This document shows positions 34,401 to 45,904 of a stretch of 64,000 nucleotides of DNA, piece after piece. Numbering within the stretch: the stretch's first letter is position 1; each line of letters opens with the position of its first letter. Position numbers and translations under genes: made by a program. This DNA is from Panicum virgatum (taxonomy: Eukaryota; Streptophyta; Magnoliopsida; Poales; Poaceae): the NCBI RefSeq assembly GCF_016808335.1, contig NC_053139.1, positions 17,316,782-17,380,781 on the forward strand, read 5' to 3'. The notes beneath the pieces were generated by a model. That model worked only from the letters and a program-made list of their open reading frames with translations. It was not told where the DNA came from and made no database searches.

Positions 34401-34755
34401 AGTTGATCTCAACAATCTTGGGTATAGAGACGAGCCATTTGTCCTAGCCCAGGATGTCGCTCAGGTTATCTACATTAAGGACATGTCCAGCAAGCCAAAA
34501 AAGGGGATAAACAAGCAAAAGGATGAGCCTAAGCGACACATAGTTCTATCAAGAAAGAGAAACATCGTTGGAGTGGAGGACAAGACAGACTTGTCAGAAG
34601 AATATAATAATTTTGTTGCCATTCCACCTTTCGAAGTAAATGCTGATCCATGCATCCTGCTATCCAATCATGATGCTCCATACTTGCGCCATGATCATAA
34701 TCAAGGGACATTTGTGAAGAGAAAGTCTGTTACTGCTAATCCTTCATGTACTTGA
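31411..34755 (+). pseudogene. TNP2-type CACTA transposase, nearly full length but broken
   Basis: The frame starts MQMDRQWMYNADRRSKEY at 31411. Regions in order: transposase-associated N-terminus with Cys/His residues (CCPCVHCNNN); TNP2 core (LRHPADGSQWR, NIRFGLSTDDMNPFG, FWELPYWEVLDVPHAIDMMH); a DUF4218-like region (33400-33800, KSHDCHVLMTELLPV, HLVKEIDILGPV, PFERFMGVLKK); and a DUF4216-like C-terminus (34250-34480, FRCQWVKLSGGG). Breaks are frameshifts near 32000, 32750 and 34070 and in-frame stops at about 32313 and 33236. Unlike the copy at 12611 it keeps the whole C-terminus. Excision activity is not expected. Confidence 0.88.
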
Positions 34756-35389
34756 ATCATTTTATATTATTATATAAAAACGTAATCGCAATTCGAATAC
34801 TTTTATTATATATGTACTGTACAATTATACTTTATGTGTTATATATATCATTTTTTATATTTTTCACTTAATTACCAGACTCAATTATAATTTTCATTCA
34901 ATAATGGATTACTCAACTAATTTTATTTATTGCATGAAATTACATTCACATTAACACACTATACTCTCTCACTGACACACACAATCTCACTTACACACAC
35001 TATCTCTCAAACTCACACACTACTCATTAATATCATGAAATTGCTTAATTTTATGTAAAATTCACTTTTTAAACGTTAATATCGTGATAGAATCCACTTT
35101 GTGTCGAAAAGCAATAGTTTAAAAAAATTTGTTCACCTAATATATTTTTGCATGGTCAAAATAACAAATATGATTTCAAAAAAGTTAGATATTTCGTTGA
35201 CCCAATCACTTGAATGAAAATTAATTATTTTTGTTGCGTGTATCAAGTTTATATAGAGATAAGAAATTTTGTTCCATAATTTTTGGAATCATAATTTTAT
35301 TAACTGAATTAACAAATGAAAGCCTATTTTAAAAGAGAAGTAAAAAGAAAGAAGAACAAACATAAAATTTGGCGGGAATGAGGGAAAAC
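34756..35389. other. AT-rich spacer in CACTA region
   Basis: AT-rich sequence with CA/CT-rich stretch (34950-35025). No gene or transposon terminus is recognised. If two CACTA elements are merged here, the junction should lie in this stretch. Confidence 0.35.
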
Positions 35390-35640
35390 GGGCCCCTTTT
35401 GTCCCGGGTGGTAGATCCACCCGGGACTAAAGGTGGGCCGCGGGCTGGGAATTTTCCCGGCCCGCCCAAAAACACCTTTTGTCCCGGGCGGAGCCACGAC
35501 CCGGGACAAAAGGCCCTTTTGTCCCGGGTGGTGGCTTCACCCGGGACAAAAGCCCCCCCCTTTGTCCCGGGTGAAGCCACGACCCGGGACAAAAGGGCCT
35601 TTTGTCCCGGGTCGTGGTTTCACCCGGGACAAAAAAGGGG
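35390..35640. repeat. Array of five palindromic TTTGTCCCGGG repeats
   Basis: Five units of about 38 bp, each of the form CTTTTGTCCCGGGTGG...CCACCCGGGACAAAAG with minor changes. They differ from the CCGGTTGG type repeats at both ends of the element. In CACTA elements such palindromes are subterminal TNPA-binding sites, so their place between the two genes is unexpected. Confidence 0.85.
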
Positions 35641-35645
35641 CCCCC

Positions 35646-35652
35646 TATATAT
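35646..35652 (+). promoter_or_regulatory. TATA box upstream of TNPA leader
   Basis: TATATAT follows the palindrome array directly, followed by a CT-rich leader (TTCTTCCTCCACC). The arrangement copies that of 11520-11918 in the other CACTA element. Confidence 0.45.
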
Positions 35653-36081
35653 GTCCCTTCTTCCTCCACCTTCCACCAACACTTGGGCACAGTTCTTGAT
35701 CTGCACCGCCGGCATCCCCGAGCGCCGTCGATGTCCCCCACCATCCCCGAGCGCCGCCCGAGCTCCACCGCCTCCATGCCCCGGCCGCCTTGGACGACGA
35801 CCCCGCCAGGCCGCTCATCGGTGCGCCGCCGTCCTTCCCCCTTGCCACCTCATCTTCGCCGCCCCGGCCTCCACTCCGCCGTGGAATTTCCTCGCCGCCG
35901 GTGTCCCCCCAGCCACGCTGACCACCTCCCTGGCTTCGCATCGCGATGCAGAACCCACTTGTGGGGATCAGAAACCCGGAGCCATCCTGCAACGACCTCT
36001 CCCACGAGCTCTGTCGAGAGCCGCCGCCTGATCTCGACGCTGGCCATCCTGCACTGCAGCATCCTCCATTTCAGGCCCTCG

Positions 36082-37094
36082 GTGAGCACCACGTTGCCTC
36101 CCTGATCCTTTTTACACCGATTCCGGTAGGCCGTAGCTACCCCTGCAGCCAGAACGCGAACACCGGCGCTCCGCCGCCGCCGCTCCACCGCGTCCATGCC
36201 CATGCGGCACTGCACAGCACCGCACTGACCCGGTTTCGCGTCACCCTTGCACTACGCACACGCACACGCCCTTTTGCCTAGTTCTCGTGCCCAGAACTAC
36301 GCGCGAACGAGCTCGCCGGCGAGCCCGCCGCCGCAGATCCGCCCCCGCAGCTGTGCCCGCTGCTCCGCGCCCAGGCGAGCCCCGCTTAGACCCCAGGTGG
36401 GTGACGCGTGCCACACTGAGCCTCCCTAGCCCTTTTCCTGCTCGAATCCCAGCCTAGAGGACCGAGTTTGGCCAACTCCGGCAGCACCCTGCCGCGGGAG
36501 CTCTGTCTCCGGCGAGCCTCGCCGCCGACCCGCGCTCCGATGAGCCCTGGCCGCCTGATCCGCATCCAACGCTCACGATTAGATCCTAAACCGTTATGAT
36601 CCGAACCATTCGATCGCGATCCGATGATCCGGACCCTTGGTACCGGTTCGGCCTGGAAACTTTGCTAAAGAGTCCCTGGCTTTTTCTTGAATTAACCCGC
36701 AGTCCACGTTAGTTCAAAAATAATTCCAGATCAGCCCAGAATCTTTCACAGAACCCCCTGAGCTTTCCAGTTGTTGGGTCCGCAGTTCAGCCCCTGTCTT
36801 TTTGCACGTTGGACCCTAGATCTAACATTTAGGTCCCTAGTTTTTGCGCAGAACCCCCTATAGTTCCAGTTTTCTCGCAGTTTAGTCCCTGGACCTTGTT
36901 TTAGCCCTAGATTTCGCGTTCTATTTCCGTTTTAGGCGTTCTTTATGTCCACGCGATCATTGTAATGCGTAGAATAGTTCTAGCTCAGTTTTGTTTGCTG
37001 TTTTTATGTATTGTTGTACTGTTTCTTAGTTTTTGCCTTGTTTGCATGTATGTGTATGTGCTGGACTTTGTTTTGGCGTTGCGATCGTGACTAG
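36082..37094 (+). other. Putative leader intron of TNPA gene
   Basis: The donor is CTCG|GTGAGC at 36082 and the acceptor GTGACTAG at 37094. A frame open from the ATG at 35946 to 36081 would join in phase to the 75-nt module at 37095-37169. That in turn joins through a GC-AG intron (37170-37303) to GTT-ACG-ATG at 37304. The open phase through three exons supports the model; transcript data are lacking. Confidence 0.42.
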
Positions 37095-37172
37095 ACGTTG
37101 AGCAGTCGGAGGAGTACCAGGAGCCACCTTCCGCGGGACACTTCGAGCAGCAGGAGCAGTTTGAGGAAGGCA
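36540..37172 (+). repeat. Tekay-LTR-like segment within CACTA
   Basis: This segment aligns by eye with the Tekay LTR at about 54890-55482. Shared blocks include TTTATGTCCACGCGATC, TGTTTTTATGTATTG, CTGTTTCTTAGTTTTTG and GAGCAGTTTGAGGAAGGCAAG-like ends. The similarity runs for roughly 600 bp in the same order. It ends in the exon-like module (37095-37169) with a GC donor. It may be a captured LTR or a sequence both families share by descent. Confidence 0.7.
37095..37169 (+). other. Exon-like module in CACTA TNPA leader
   Basis: A 75-nt open stretch between GTGACTAG and GAGGAAG|GCAAGT. It encodes VEQSEEYQEPP...FEQQEQFEE, clearly related to the module at 63896-63985 but 15 nt (5 codons) shorter. 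It joins in frame to TNPA through 37304. Confidence 0.5.
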
Positions 37173-37308
37173 AGTTTATTTCTTGAATTACTTAGAGAAT
37201 ATTACTCGACCTCATCCATCGATCGGTACTTAGTCAAATGCTCGCAAATATGTGGATTATTTAGAGAATTTTTTTAAGGGTTTTATTTGTATTCATATTT
37301 TAGTTACG

Positions 37309-39144
37309 ATGGACCCGCGACACACAGACGCGGAAGACGAACAGTTCCTGTTGAATATGATTGGCGAAGGTCAAGGAGATGTCCCTGAACAAGCTAATGA
37401 TGGCAGCAATACCGACATATATTTGAATATGTCCGGTGATGGAATTGAGCCACCATCTATTCAGGATGACGCTGCTGCTGAACAAAGTGCTAATGTACAT
37501 ATCACAACTATACTTATTTGTAGTGACAATCATATTTTCATCTGAATCTATATGAATACTATGAATGTTTTTTTATAGCCATCTAGATCATCGTCGCAGC
37601 AGAAAAAGACGAAGCGAGGCCCAACAAAAAAAACTGAAAGGGCGGTTCATTATAACAGAAGTTGGTCCAGATGGCAAACCGATCGCTCCAGAAGCTGCCG
37701 CCAAAAAATTCATAAGACAATCCGGACGTATTGTCAGGGACCACATCCCGATCAGCTTCAGGCTCTGGAAAGCTTCCAATCCAAGCGAGGACGGTATGCG
37801 GTACCCGAAAGAGAAAAAGAATGGTGCTAGCGGGAGCTTAAGAAAAACTTCACGGTTCCAGCTGAATCTGAAGAGATATGCAAGCGCTGGACCCTGAGTA
37901 AGATGGCCGAACAGCTGCAATTATTCAAGAAAATTTTGACGAAGAAATGTATCAAGACCGGGACCACACCCGTATTTACCGGCGAGCTCAAAAAGCTCAA
38001 GGGTCACTGGGATGCATTTGTGGAATACAAGTATTCAGAGCTTGGGCTTCAGAAGGTGCAGAAGGCCAAAGACAACGCCTCGAAGAAAGTGTACCATCAC
38101 ACTCTAGGCCAAGGAGGCTACAAGCTTGCAATACCAAAATGGGAGAAGATGGAGCAGGATCTGCTTGACAGAGGCATCCAACCTGCAACCATGAACTGGC
38201 CTAAAAGGTCAAGGACCTGGTTTTATGGTCACGGGGGAAGGTTGGACCCATTGACTGGTGACTGCATCTATGGGCCAAACATCTAGCGAGCAGCCCAGAG
38301 ACTACAGGAGGCCATACAAGCAGCGGCCGAGGGAACATTCCAGCCGAATAGAGAGATGGACGAGCTGACTTACGCTCTTGGGAATCCATAGCATTCGGGC
38401 CGCACAAGAGGCAAAGGCGTGGTTCCGTGGAAGTATGGGTTCAGGGATTACATTGAATCATATAGAAGCCAGCAAAGAAGAAAGAATGATGAGCGGGAGC
38501 ACTTGCGAAGGCTAGAGGAACGGCTCATGTCACATGATCAAAGACTGGAGGAAGAGGTTCAACGCCAAGTGGCGATAGCAATGAGCCAGCAACAGCAAGC
38601 GCAAACAGTGCCTCCAGAGCCTAATGTCGCAGCCGATCATCTGTCTCAGCGGAAAAGCAGTTGCGCTTCCACAGACATCGCCGTCGTCAAGCCAACGGGG
38701 CTCCAGGCCGCAGTTGAAGCGACGGCCCCGCAGCGATTTCCAGTGGATGAGATCACTCAGCGGACACCTTGTGACCTGCAGACTATCATTAAGAACTTAA
38801 TATTCTCTATTGCGTACGGTACCGCCATGCCAACCCAACCAGGCGACGTGTATCACGGGCAGCAAATTCCGCCAGGATACACAAGAGTTGGCATGGAGCA
38901 GGTGTGCTAGGGTTGGGAGATGCTCAATCTTGATATTCCTGGAGGCAATGGGGAGAGGACACTAGCAGAAACCATTCATGGCTACATCCTATGGGATAAG
39001 CGCTACATTGTCCTAAAGTCGGATGATCAAACACCAAGACCGGCATCTCAGCATGCCTCTCCAAGGCCGGCATCTCCGCAAAACTCCCCAAGGGCAGCAC
39101 TGTCTTGGCAAGGTTCACCGGCACATTCTCCATCACCATAATCT
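37309..39144 (+). pseudogene. CACTA TNPA-like DNA-binding protein gene, broken
   Basis: The first exon reads MDPRHTDAEDEQFLLNMIG (37309) and ends at a GTACAT donor near 37493. The next, after TTTATAG near 37580, carries ITEVGPDGKPIAPEAAAK and FIRQSGRIVRDHIPISF. In another frame come MAEQLQLFKKILTKKCIK and GTTPVFTGELKKLKGHWD (37903-38286), the conserved part of plant En/Spm TNPA-type proteins. A long charged coiled coil follows (38419-38650, REHLRRLEERLMSHDQRLEE) and a Pro/Ser-rich linker to 39141. Stops and shifts lie near 37890, 38284, 38391 and 38908. Its usual role is binding the subterminal repeats. Confidence 0.78.
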
Positions 39145-39153
39145 CATGCACCG

Positions 39154-40510
39154 ATGAACACTCAAACGTCACCATCGCCACCGTCGCCACCCCCTCCGCC
39201 GCCGGCAAAGAAGGTAGCTGCACTGGCTAAGGAGCCTCCAAAGAAGAAAGAAAAGGAGAAGAAAACCAAGGATGCTCCTATTAAACCCTGGGACATGAGC
39301 CTTGAAGAATGCAATCGGATAACTCAAGAAAGAGTTAAAGAGCACTTCAAGCCGAAGCCGAAGCTGGAGCCTGAGAAAGTGATAAATCCAATAGATTTGA
39401 AATTTTTTAAGGGAATGTGGGAAGCAAATAAGAGAAAATTCATTCCGAGAGATCCCCCTTCAGACTACGAATGCACAATTATCAAAACTACTGAGAAAAA
39501 GAAGAGACAATCAAAGTCGTCGTCGTCCGACGTTCCACAGCTTGGAGCCCAAAAGAAACAATCAATAGAGCCTCTCGTAGTAGGACAGACGATGCAACAA
39601 CAAGACTTTGTTACATTTTTGAAAGAATCAAACCTGACAGCGGCTCAGATTGCAGGGGGGAGAAGATATTCCAAAGGCCGATGTGGTCATCAAATGGACG
39701 TATGAGCTGGGCAAATCTCTTGTACCCCCCGAAGTAGTGTCCGTGCTTCCAACGCAAATGTATAAGCTGCACCAGCACTACATGCGTGCGATGACCTATT
39801 GCATCTTCATGCAGGGCGCAAAGATTAAAGATGACGATTTCTTACGGGGGGAGGCCATTATATGGATAAACTGGGAAGAAATTTACCAACTATTCCATCA
39901 GGAGGACCTCGACATCTCTATAGTCGGCTTGTGGGTTCTGTAAGTATTTTACTCTCCTTAAGTATTTTTTTTGCATGATCTCAACATACTGATCCCTTGA
40001 TTTATTCGGTATCATGTAGAATGGAGATACAAACTTGCAGGAGAAAGGGATACTCTCACCTCGGCTTCATCGACCCAATTACTTGTAATTGGAGGATTCT
40101 ACGCAACACTTCCAATGAGCTATTCCAAAACTTGTTCAAGTACATAAGCGTTCATCACAACAAGCAAATGATATTGTTTCCTTAAAACTTTGCGTGAGTG
40201 ATTCCTTCCGTCTAACTCTTTCTATTCTGTAATCGAATTGTTTAAACCTTAACTACCAAGAACTGCCTCCGTATAATCTTGCAGTGAACACTGGGTCCTA
40301 ATTGTCATAATTCCCGAGAAGAGCCTACTCGTGGTTATGGACTCATTGAGGAGAAATCCAGAACAATACGAAAATCTTCTTAACATGATGAAAAAGTAAT
40401 TCTACCACTACTCCATCGATGACCGATAATTTGAATCACTTTGTTACTTGACTATAATTGTACTAATCATGCACAGGATTTGGAAACAATTCGCTAAAAA
40501 TCATAACAAG
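39154..40510 (+). pseudogene. CACTA C48 (ULP1-like) protease gene, C-truncated
   Basis: A Pro- and Lys-rich N-terminus (39154-39700) leads, after a frameshift near 39660, to a conserved block 39650-39943. It contains LPTQMYKLHQHYMRAMTYC and EDLDISIVGLWVL, ending at a GTAAGT donor. Later exons give GYSHLGFIDPI (40020 onward), EHWVLIVI and VVMDSLRRNPEQYENLL (about 40287-40398). The motif His and Asp are kept. The last exon stops after WKQFAKNHNKG at 40510, where subterminal repeats begin, so the Gln and Cys of the active site are deleted. This is the reverse of the loss in the 14833-16101 copy. Confidence 0.72.
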
Positions 40511-40534
40511 GGTGCGCCAGCCATGTGGCGTTGG

Positions 40535-40712
40535 CAGCACCTTTTATCCTGGTTGGTGTTATCAACCGGGACAAAAGGTAGCCTTTTGTCCTAGTTGCCA
40601 GACCCGGGACAAAAGGACCCCCCCACTTTTGTCCCGGCCTGGCGTTCCCGGTTGGGAAACCGGGACAAGAAGGGTTTCCCAACCGGGACAAATTAGCGCT
40701 TCTGTAGTAGTG
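40535..40712. repeat. 3' subterminal repeats and CACTA terminus
   Basis: Repeats of the ACCGGGACAAAAGG and CCTTTTGTCC type run up to the inverted terminus AAGCGC...GTAGTG reading CACTACTACAGAAGCGC on the minus strand at 40712. The flanking GAA may be a target duplication, unverified because the other end was not found. Confidence 0.82.
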
Positions 40713-40733
40713 GAACAAACATCCATACCTCTG

Positions 40734-41044
40734 ATGAAGATCACCATCAGCTTCCTCCTCCTTGGAGTCGTCCAAACCCTTGCTGCGCTCGTCGCCGGAG
40801 CCGGCGATGACTAGTTCATCTACTCTAGCTTCACCAGCGCCAACCTCACCATGGACGACACGGCCACTGTCGGGCCGGCCGGGCTCCTGGAGCTGACCAA
40901 CGGCACACTCCAGCTCAAAGGCCACGCCTTCCACCTGACGCCGCTCCGCTTCAGGGAGAGCGGTGGCACTGGCGCGGTGAGGTCGTTCTCCACCTCATTC
41001 GTATTTGGCATCCTCTATGCTTACCCAGACATGAGTGCCCATGG
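40734..41044 (+). pseudogene. L-type lectin receptor kinase, 5' part
   Basis: The gene starts MKITISFLLLGVVQTLAALV at 40734, a signal peptide. TAG at 40812-40814 replaces codon 27, where the family usually has a residue before FxYSxF. The legume-lectin domain then reads NLTMDDTATVGPAG, LLELTNGTLQLKGHAF and SFSTSFVFGI. It is interrupted at codon 104 by the Copia element. The CACTA terminus lies only 21 bp upstream of the ATG, so the promoter is displaced. The protein would be a plasma-membrane receptor of the LecRK class with an extracellular lectin domain. Confidence 0.9.
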
Positions 41045-41254
41045 TGTTGAGATATATCCCACCGATATCTCCTAGTTGTTAGGATAGTTGTCGTACATCT
41101 TCCCTTGTAAGTTAAGTCATGTACTTATCTTGTAAGTTAAGTCATGTATCTTCTTCTTGTACAAGTTGTATGCGCCACGCTAGGGGCTTTTCCTAGCCTA
41201 TATTAACACGAAACCGAGAGTCTGAGAGGGCATCTCGTTTCTCCCAATTCCACA
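41045..41254 (+). repeat. Copia 5' LTR
   Basis: 210 bp with TG...CA ends. It contains an internal direct repeat CTTGTAAGTTAAGTCATGTA and a TATATTAACA TATA-like box near the 3' third. Confidence 0.95.
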
Positions 41255-41290
41255 TGGTAATCAGAGCGAGGTTCTTTTTCAACCTGATCC

Positions 41291-44200
41291 ATGGCGAGTT
41301 ATTCCTCCTCCGTGCTTGCTGCTTCTCCCTCTCTCAGTTATCCCGTGACCGAGAAGCTTACCCGCAACAATCACACGCTGTGGAAGGCTCATGTTCAATC
41401 TGCACTCAAGGGCGCACAAGTCGCGCACTTCCTCAACTCGGTGACACCCATTCCTCTGAAGACTGTCGCCAAGACTGCTGAGAAGCCCGAAGAATAGGTG
41501 CCCAACCCCGACTACGATGTCTGGGTTGCGAAGGACCAGCAGATTATCAACTATCTGCTCTCCTCGCTGTCGCGGGACATCCTCGCGCAAAGTGGCGGCG
41601 CTTACCGCGGCCGCCGCCGTTTGGGAGACCATTGAAGGGATGTTTGCATCTCAATCTCGCGCCCGGGTCATCAACACCCGGTTGGCCTTGGCCAATGCGC
41701 AGAAGGGCTCCTCCTCCATTGCTGAGTACTTCACCAAGATTAAGACCCTGGCAGATGACATGGCATCTGCTGGGAAGCTCCTTGATGATGAAGAGATCGC
41801 TTTGTACATCCTCGCTGGACTCGACGTCGAGTACAACCCCGTGGTGTCGGCGGTTGAGGCGTGGACGGAGCCAATAACTCTTGGTGAGTTGTTCACACAA
41901 CTTTCATCCTTTGAACAACGTTGTGCGCTCCTCTCCGATCATGGCTCAGGCTCCTCCACCAATCTGGCGTCTCGTGGTGGTCGTGGCGCCGGCAACAACA
42001 ATCGTGGCCACGGCCGTGGTGGCCATGGCCGCGGTCGCGGTTCTGGTGGACGCGGCTCAGATGGATCTGAGTGCCCTACATGCCAACTGTGTGGCAAGGA
42101 GGGCCACACGGTGTTGCGCTGCTACAAGCGCTTTGATGCTTCGTTCCAGGGGCCGTTCGACGCCAAATCTGCATCTGCAGCGACTACTTCTTCCTACGGG
42201 ATTGACACGAACTGGTACTCCGACTCCGGTTCTACCGACCACATCACGGGCGACTTGGAGAAGTTGTCCATGAGGGACAAACATCATGGTGGTGATCAAA
42301 TTCACACCGCCAATGGTTCAGGTATGGAGATAGATCAAATGGGTCGCAGCTTTGTTCGCACCCCAAACACAGATCTTGTTCTCAAGAATGTTCTTTATGT
42401 TCCTCAAGCAAGCAAGAATCTTGTTTCTGTTCACAAGCTTGCTCATGACAATGATGCCTTCTTTGAATTTCATCCATCTTATTTTCTTATTAAGGATCGA
42501 ACAACGAAGAAGGTTCTGCTTAGAGGACGGTGCGAGGGGGGCCTTTATCCTTTGAAGTCGTTTCCAAATAAACAAGCTCATGGTGTCACCAAGCTTCCTG
42601 CATCTCGGTGGCATTCACATTTAGGTCATCCCTCTGCGATCATTGTTCACCAAGTGCTGAACAAAAATAAACTTCCATTTATTCCTGAGTCAAATAAAGA
42701 GTATGTCTGTGATGCATGCCAAAAAAGGCAAAAGTCATCAGCTCCCCTACCCGAAATCCACTAGTGTGTCTAAGGCTCCTCTAGAACTAGTCTTTTCGGA
42801 TGTATGGGGACCGGCTCCCACCTCTGTTGGCAAGAATATTTTTTATGTCAGTTTCATTGATGATTATAGCAAATTTACTTGGATTTATTTGCTTCGCCAC
42901 AAATCTGAAGTGTTTCAGTGATTTCATGATTTCCAAAAACTTGTTGAGCGAATGTTTGATCGCAAAATTGTGGCCATGCAAACTGATTGGGGAGGGGAGT
43001 ATCAAAAACTCAATTCTTTTTTCAAACGCATTGGCATTTCACACCATGTCTCTTGCCCATATGCACATCAACAAAATTGCTCAGCTGAGCGAAAGCATCG
43101 ACATATTGTCGAGGTTGGTCTCTCCCTCCTTTCTCATGCCTCCATGCCTCTCAAATTTTGGGATGAGGCATTCATCACGGCCACCTATCTCATAAACCGG
43201 CTCCCTTCCAAAGTAATGAACAATGAAACTCCTCTTGAGCGCCTACATCATCATCCACCTGACTACTCTGTCTTGCGCACGTTTGGCTATGCATGTTGGC
43301 CAAACTTATGACCATACAACTCTCGGAAATTTCAATTCCGATCCAAACAGTGTGTGTTTCTTGGTTATAGTAACTTGCACAAAGGTTTCAAATGTTTGGA
43401 TGTCAAGGAAGGTCGTGTTTATATTTCTCGAGATGTAGTTTTTGATGAGACAGTTTTTCCGTTCGCCTCTATGTATCCTAATGCCGGTGCTCGCCTTCGC
43501 TCGGAGATTCTCCTTCTTCCTAAAGATCTTACTAATCCAGGGTGCAACAACTGTGATTCCGATTTGATCTTATCTTCTGTTCCTAATGATGGCTGTGAGT
43601 CTACAGGTTCAATGGAAAATTCTGCAGGGCCAGCTGATACTTTTTCTGGTGCCAATCTGAGTCTGGATCACCGTTATTTTATGCTCCCAGGAAACGACAA
43701 TGGCGCTAAACCCGGAACGGATCCACCTGCCACCCCTGCACGTGCGTTATCTCCGGGATCGGCGCCTAATCCTGTCGGTGCTGCGGCGGATTCGGTGGCG
43801 CCCGCGATGAACACTCCGGCTGCGCCGTCTGGTGGGCTGTCAGACACTCCTGCACCGGCTTCACCCACCTCCTCTCTGGGTGCGCCATCTGGCCCACCTC
43901 TGCATGGTGATGGGCCGTCTTAGTCCGCAGACACCGCATCAGCTGATTCACCAGCCCGATCCTCCTCGGATCAGGCGCCTGGTGATTCTGTGCCCGGATC
44001 TTCTGCGGCTATGGCTCCTGCATCACCCCCTGCATCCCCTCCTGCGCCACAGCGACCTACTATGCGTCTTTCGCAAGGTATACGCAAGCCCAAGACTTAT
44101 ACTGATGGCACTATTCCATATGCACATCTTGCTGCTGTTTCTGAGGAACCATCTAGTCTTAAAGATGCTTTGGCTAATCCGAATTGGGAATTAGCTATGG

Positions 44201-45680
44201 ATGCTGAGTTTGATGCCCTTCTTAAGAATAAAACTTGGCATCTTGTTCCACATGCCAAAGGGAGAAATATTATCGATTGCAAGTGGGTTTACAAAGTTAA
44301 AAAGAAGGCTGATGGTTCCATTGATCGTTACAAGGCTCGCCTTGTTGCGAAAGGCTTCAAGCAGCGCTATGGCATTGATTATGAGGACACCTTTAGTCCT
44401 GTTGTCAAGGCAGCCACCATTCATTTGGTGCTTTCTATTGCTGTGTCCAGGGGGTGGTATCTTCGGCATCTGGACGTTCAAAATGCATTCTTACATGGTT
44501 TTCTTGAAGAAGATGTTTATATGCGTCAGCCACCTGGGTATAAAGATAAGAATCTCCAACATTATGTTTGCAAACTTGACAAGTCTCTTTATGGACTTAA
44601 ACAAGCTCCACATGCATGGTATTCTCGGTTAAGTTCTAAGTTGTAGTCTATGGGATTCGTACCTTCTACTGCTGATACATCATTATTTTATTTCAGTAAA
44701 GGCCAGCACACCATTTTTATGTTGGTTTATGTGGATGATATTATTGTGGCTAGTTCCTCTAGTGACATTGCAGCTGCACTCCTTCGTCAGCTGGAACAGG
44801 AGTTTGACATTAAAGATTTAGGCGATCTCCATTATTTTCTTGGCATTGAGGTAAAGCGGTCACATGGTGAATTGTTGTTAACTCAGGAACGTTATGCCAC
44901 TGGTATTCTTGAAAAAGTGGGCATGGAATTGTGCAAACCTATCAACTCACCTCTCTCTACAACAGAGAAGTTGTCGGTTCGCGAAGGGGATTTACTTGGG
45001 CCAGAAGATTCTACACGGTATAGGAGTGTTGTTGGAGCACTCCAATATCTTACATTAACGCGGCCTGATCTCTCTTTTTCTATCAATAAGGTTTGCCAAT
45101 TTCTCCATTCGCCAACAACCTTGCACTGGGCAGCGGTCAAACGGATTATCAGATATGTTAAGGAACCATTGGTCTTGGTTTGAAAATTGGCCGATCCAAG
45201 TCTATGTTAGTTAGCGCCTTCTCGGACGCTGATTGGGCAGGATGCCCTGATGATAGTCGCTCCACGGGAGGGTTTGCAATTTTTCTTGGTAGCAATCTCA
45301 TATCATGGAGTGCACGAAAACAAGCAACTGTGTCCCGGTCAAGTACAGAAGCTGAATATAAGGCCATGGCAAATGCAACAGCAGAAATAATGTGGGTTCA
45401 TAAATTACTTGATGAATTGGGATTTCACATCCTAAAGCTGCCTGTCTCTGGTGTGATAATATTGGAGCCAAATATTTGTCAGAGAATCCTGTGTTTCATG
45501 CTCGGACAAAGCATATTGAAATTGACTATCACTTTGTCAAGGAGCAAGTTAATTTGAAGCAATTAGATGTTCGATTCATTAGTACTGCTGATCAAGTAGC
45601 TGATGGTTTCACCAAAGCTCTTTCTGTTCGGCAGCTAAACTTGTTTAGGAACAATCTCAACCTTCAGGAACGGCTGTGAT
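41291..45680 (+). pseudogene. Copia gag-pol, broken
   Basis: Order: gag from MASYSSSVLAASPSL (41291), CCHC zinc knuckle CQLCGKEGHTVLRC (about 42080), aspartic protease WYSDSGSTDHIT (42213), and GAG-pre-integrase WHSHLGHPS with CDACQ (42610-42720). Integrase follows (SDVWGP, FIDDYSKFTW, TDWGGEY, SAERKHRHI). RT has the [12 protein letters not shown] start, [20 protein letters not shown] and the YVDD catalytic motif (about 44725). RNase H has [17 protein letters not shown] and ends [13 protein letters not shown]. Breaks: stops at about 41496, 42918, 43308, 43921 and 44644, and frameshifts near 41560, 42740, 45170 and 45470. The order protease-integrase-RT-RNaseH defines Copia. It is not active. 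Confidence 0.93.
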
Positions 45681-45689
45681 TGAGGGGGG

Positions 45690-45899
45690 TGTTGAGATAT
45701 ATCCCGCCGGTATCTCCTAGTTGTTAGGATAGTTGTCGTACATCTTCCCTTGTAAGTTAAGTCATGTACTTGTCTTGTAAGTTAAGTCATGTATCTTCTT
45801 CTTGTACAAGTTGTATGTGCCACACTAGGGGCTTTTCCTAGCCTATATTAACACGAAGCCGAGAGCCTGAGAGGGCATCTCGTTTCACCCAATTCCACA
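45690..45899 (+). repeat. Copia 3' LTR
   Basis: 210 bp, the same structure as 41045-41254 with 8 substitutions and no gaps. Confidence 0.95.
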
Positions 45900-45904
45900 C
45901 ATGG

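Larger units (their letters stand above)
29650..40712 (+). mobile_element. CACTA element(s), composite, 5' terminus not found
   Basis: The 3' terminus is clear: on the opposite strand CACTACTACAGAAGCGC starting at 40712, next to GAA. Inside are TTTGTCCCGGTTGG-type subterminal repeats (29650-29720 and 40535-40700), a TNP2 transposase pseudogene (31411-34755) and a TNPA/C48-protease block (37309-40510). A second, distinct palindrome array plus TATA (35390-35652) sits between the two coding blocks. This could mean two merged elements or one element with an internal promoter. No 5' CACTAC end matching the 3' TIR was found. The 3' end lies 21 bp upstream of the lectin-kinase ATG. Confidence 0.65.
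41045..45899 (+). mobile_element. Ty1/Copia element inserted in the lectin kinase
   Basis: Identical 210-bp LTR frames (41045-41254, 45690-45899) start TGTTGAGATATATCCC and end CCAATTCCACA. They are flanked by perfect CATGG duplications (41040-41044, 45900-45904). I count 8 differences between the LTRs (7 transitions), about 3.8 percent. The primer-binding site is TGGTAATCAGAGC at 41255, the initiator Met site with one extra base. The polypurine tract is TTGAGGGGGG just before 45690. Short LTRs and total length (4855 bp) suggest the Ale/Hopscotch-like group; this is tentative. Confidence 0.95.

Noticed and set aside
43419..43951. Minus-strand frames across the Copia linker
   Set aside because: Shadows of the plus-strand pol frame in a Pro/Ala-rich linker.
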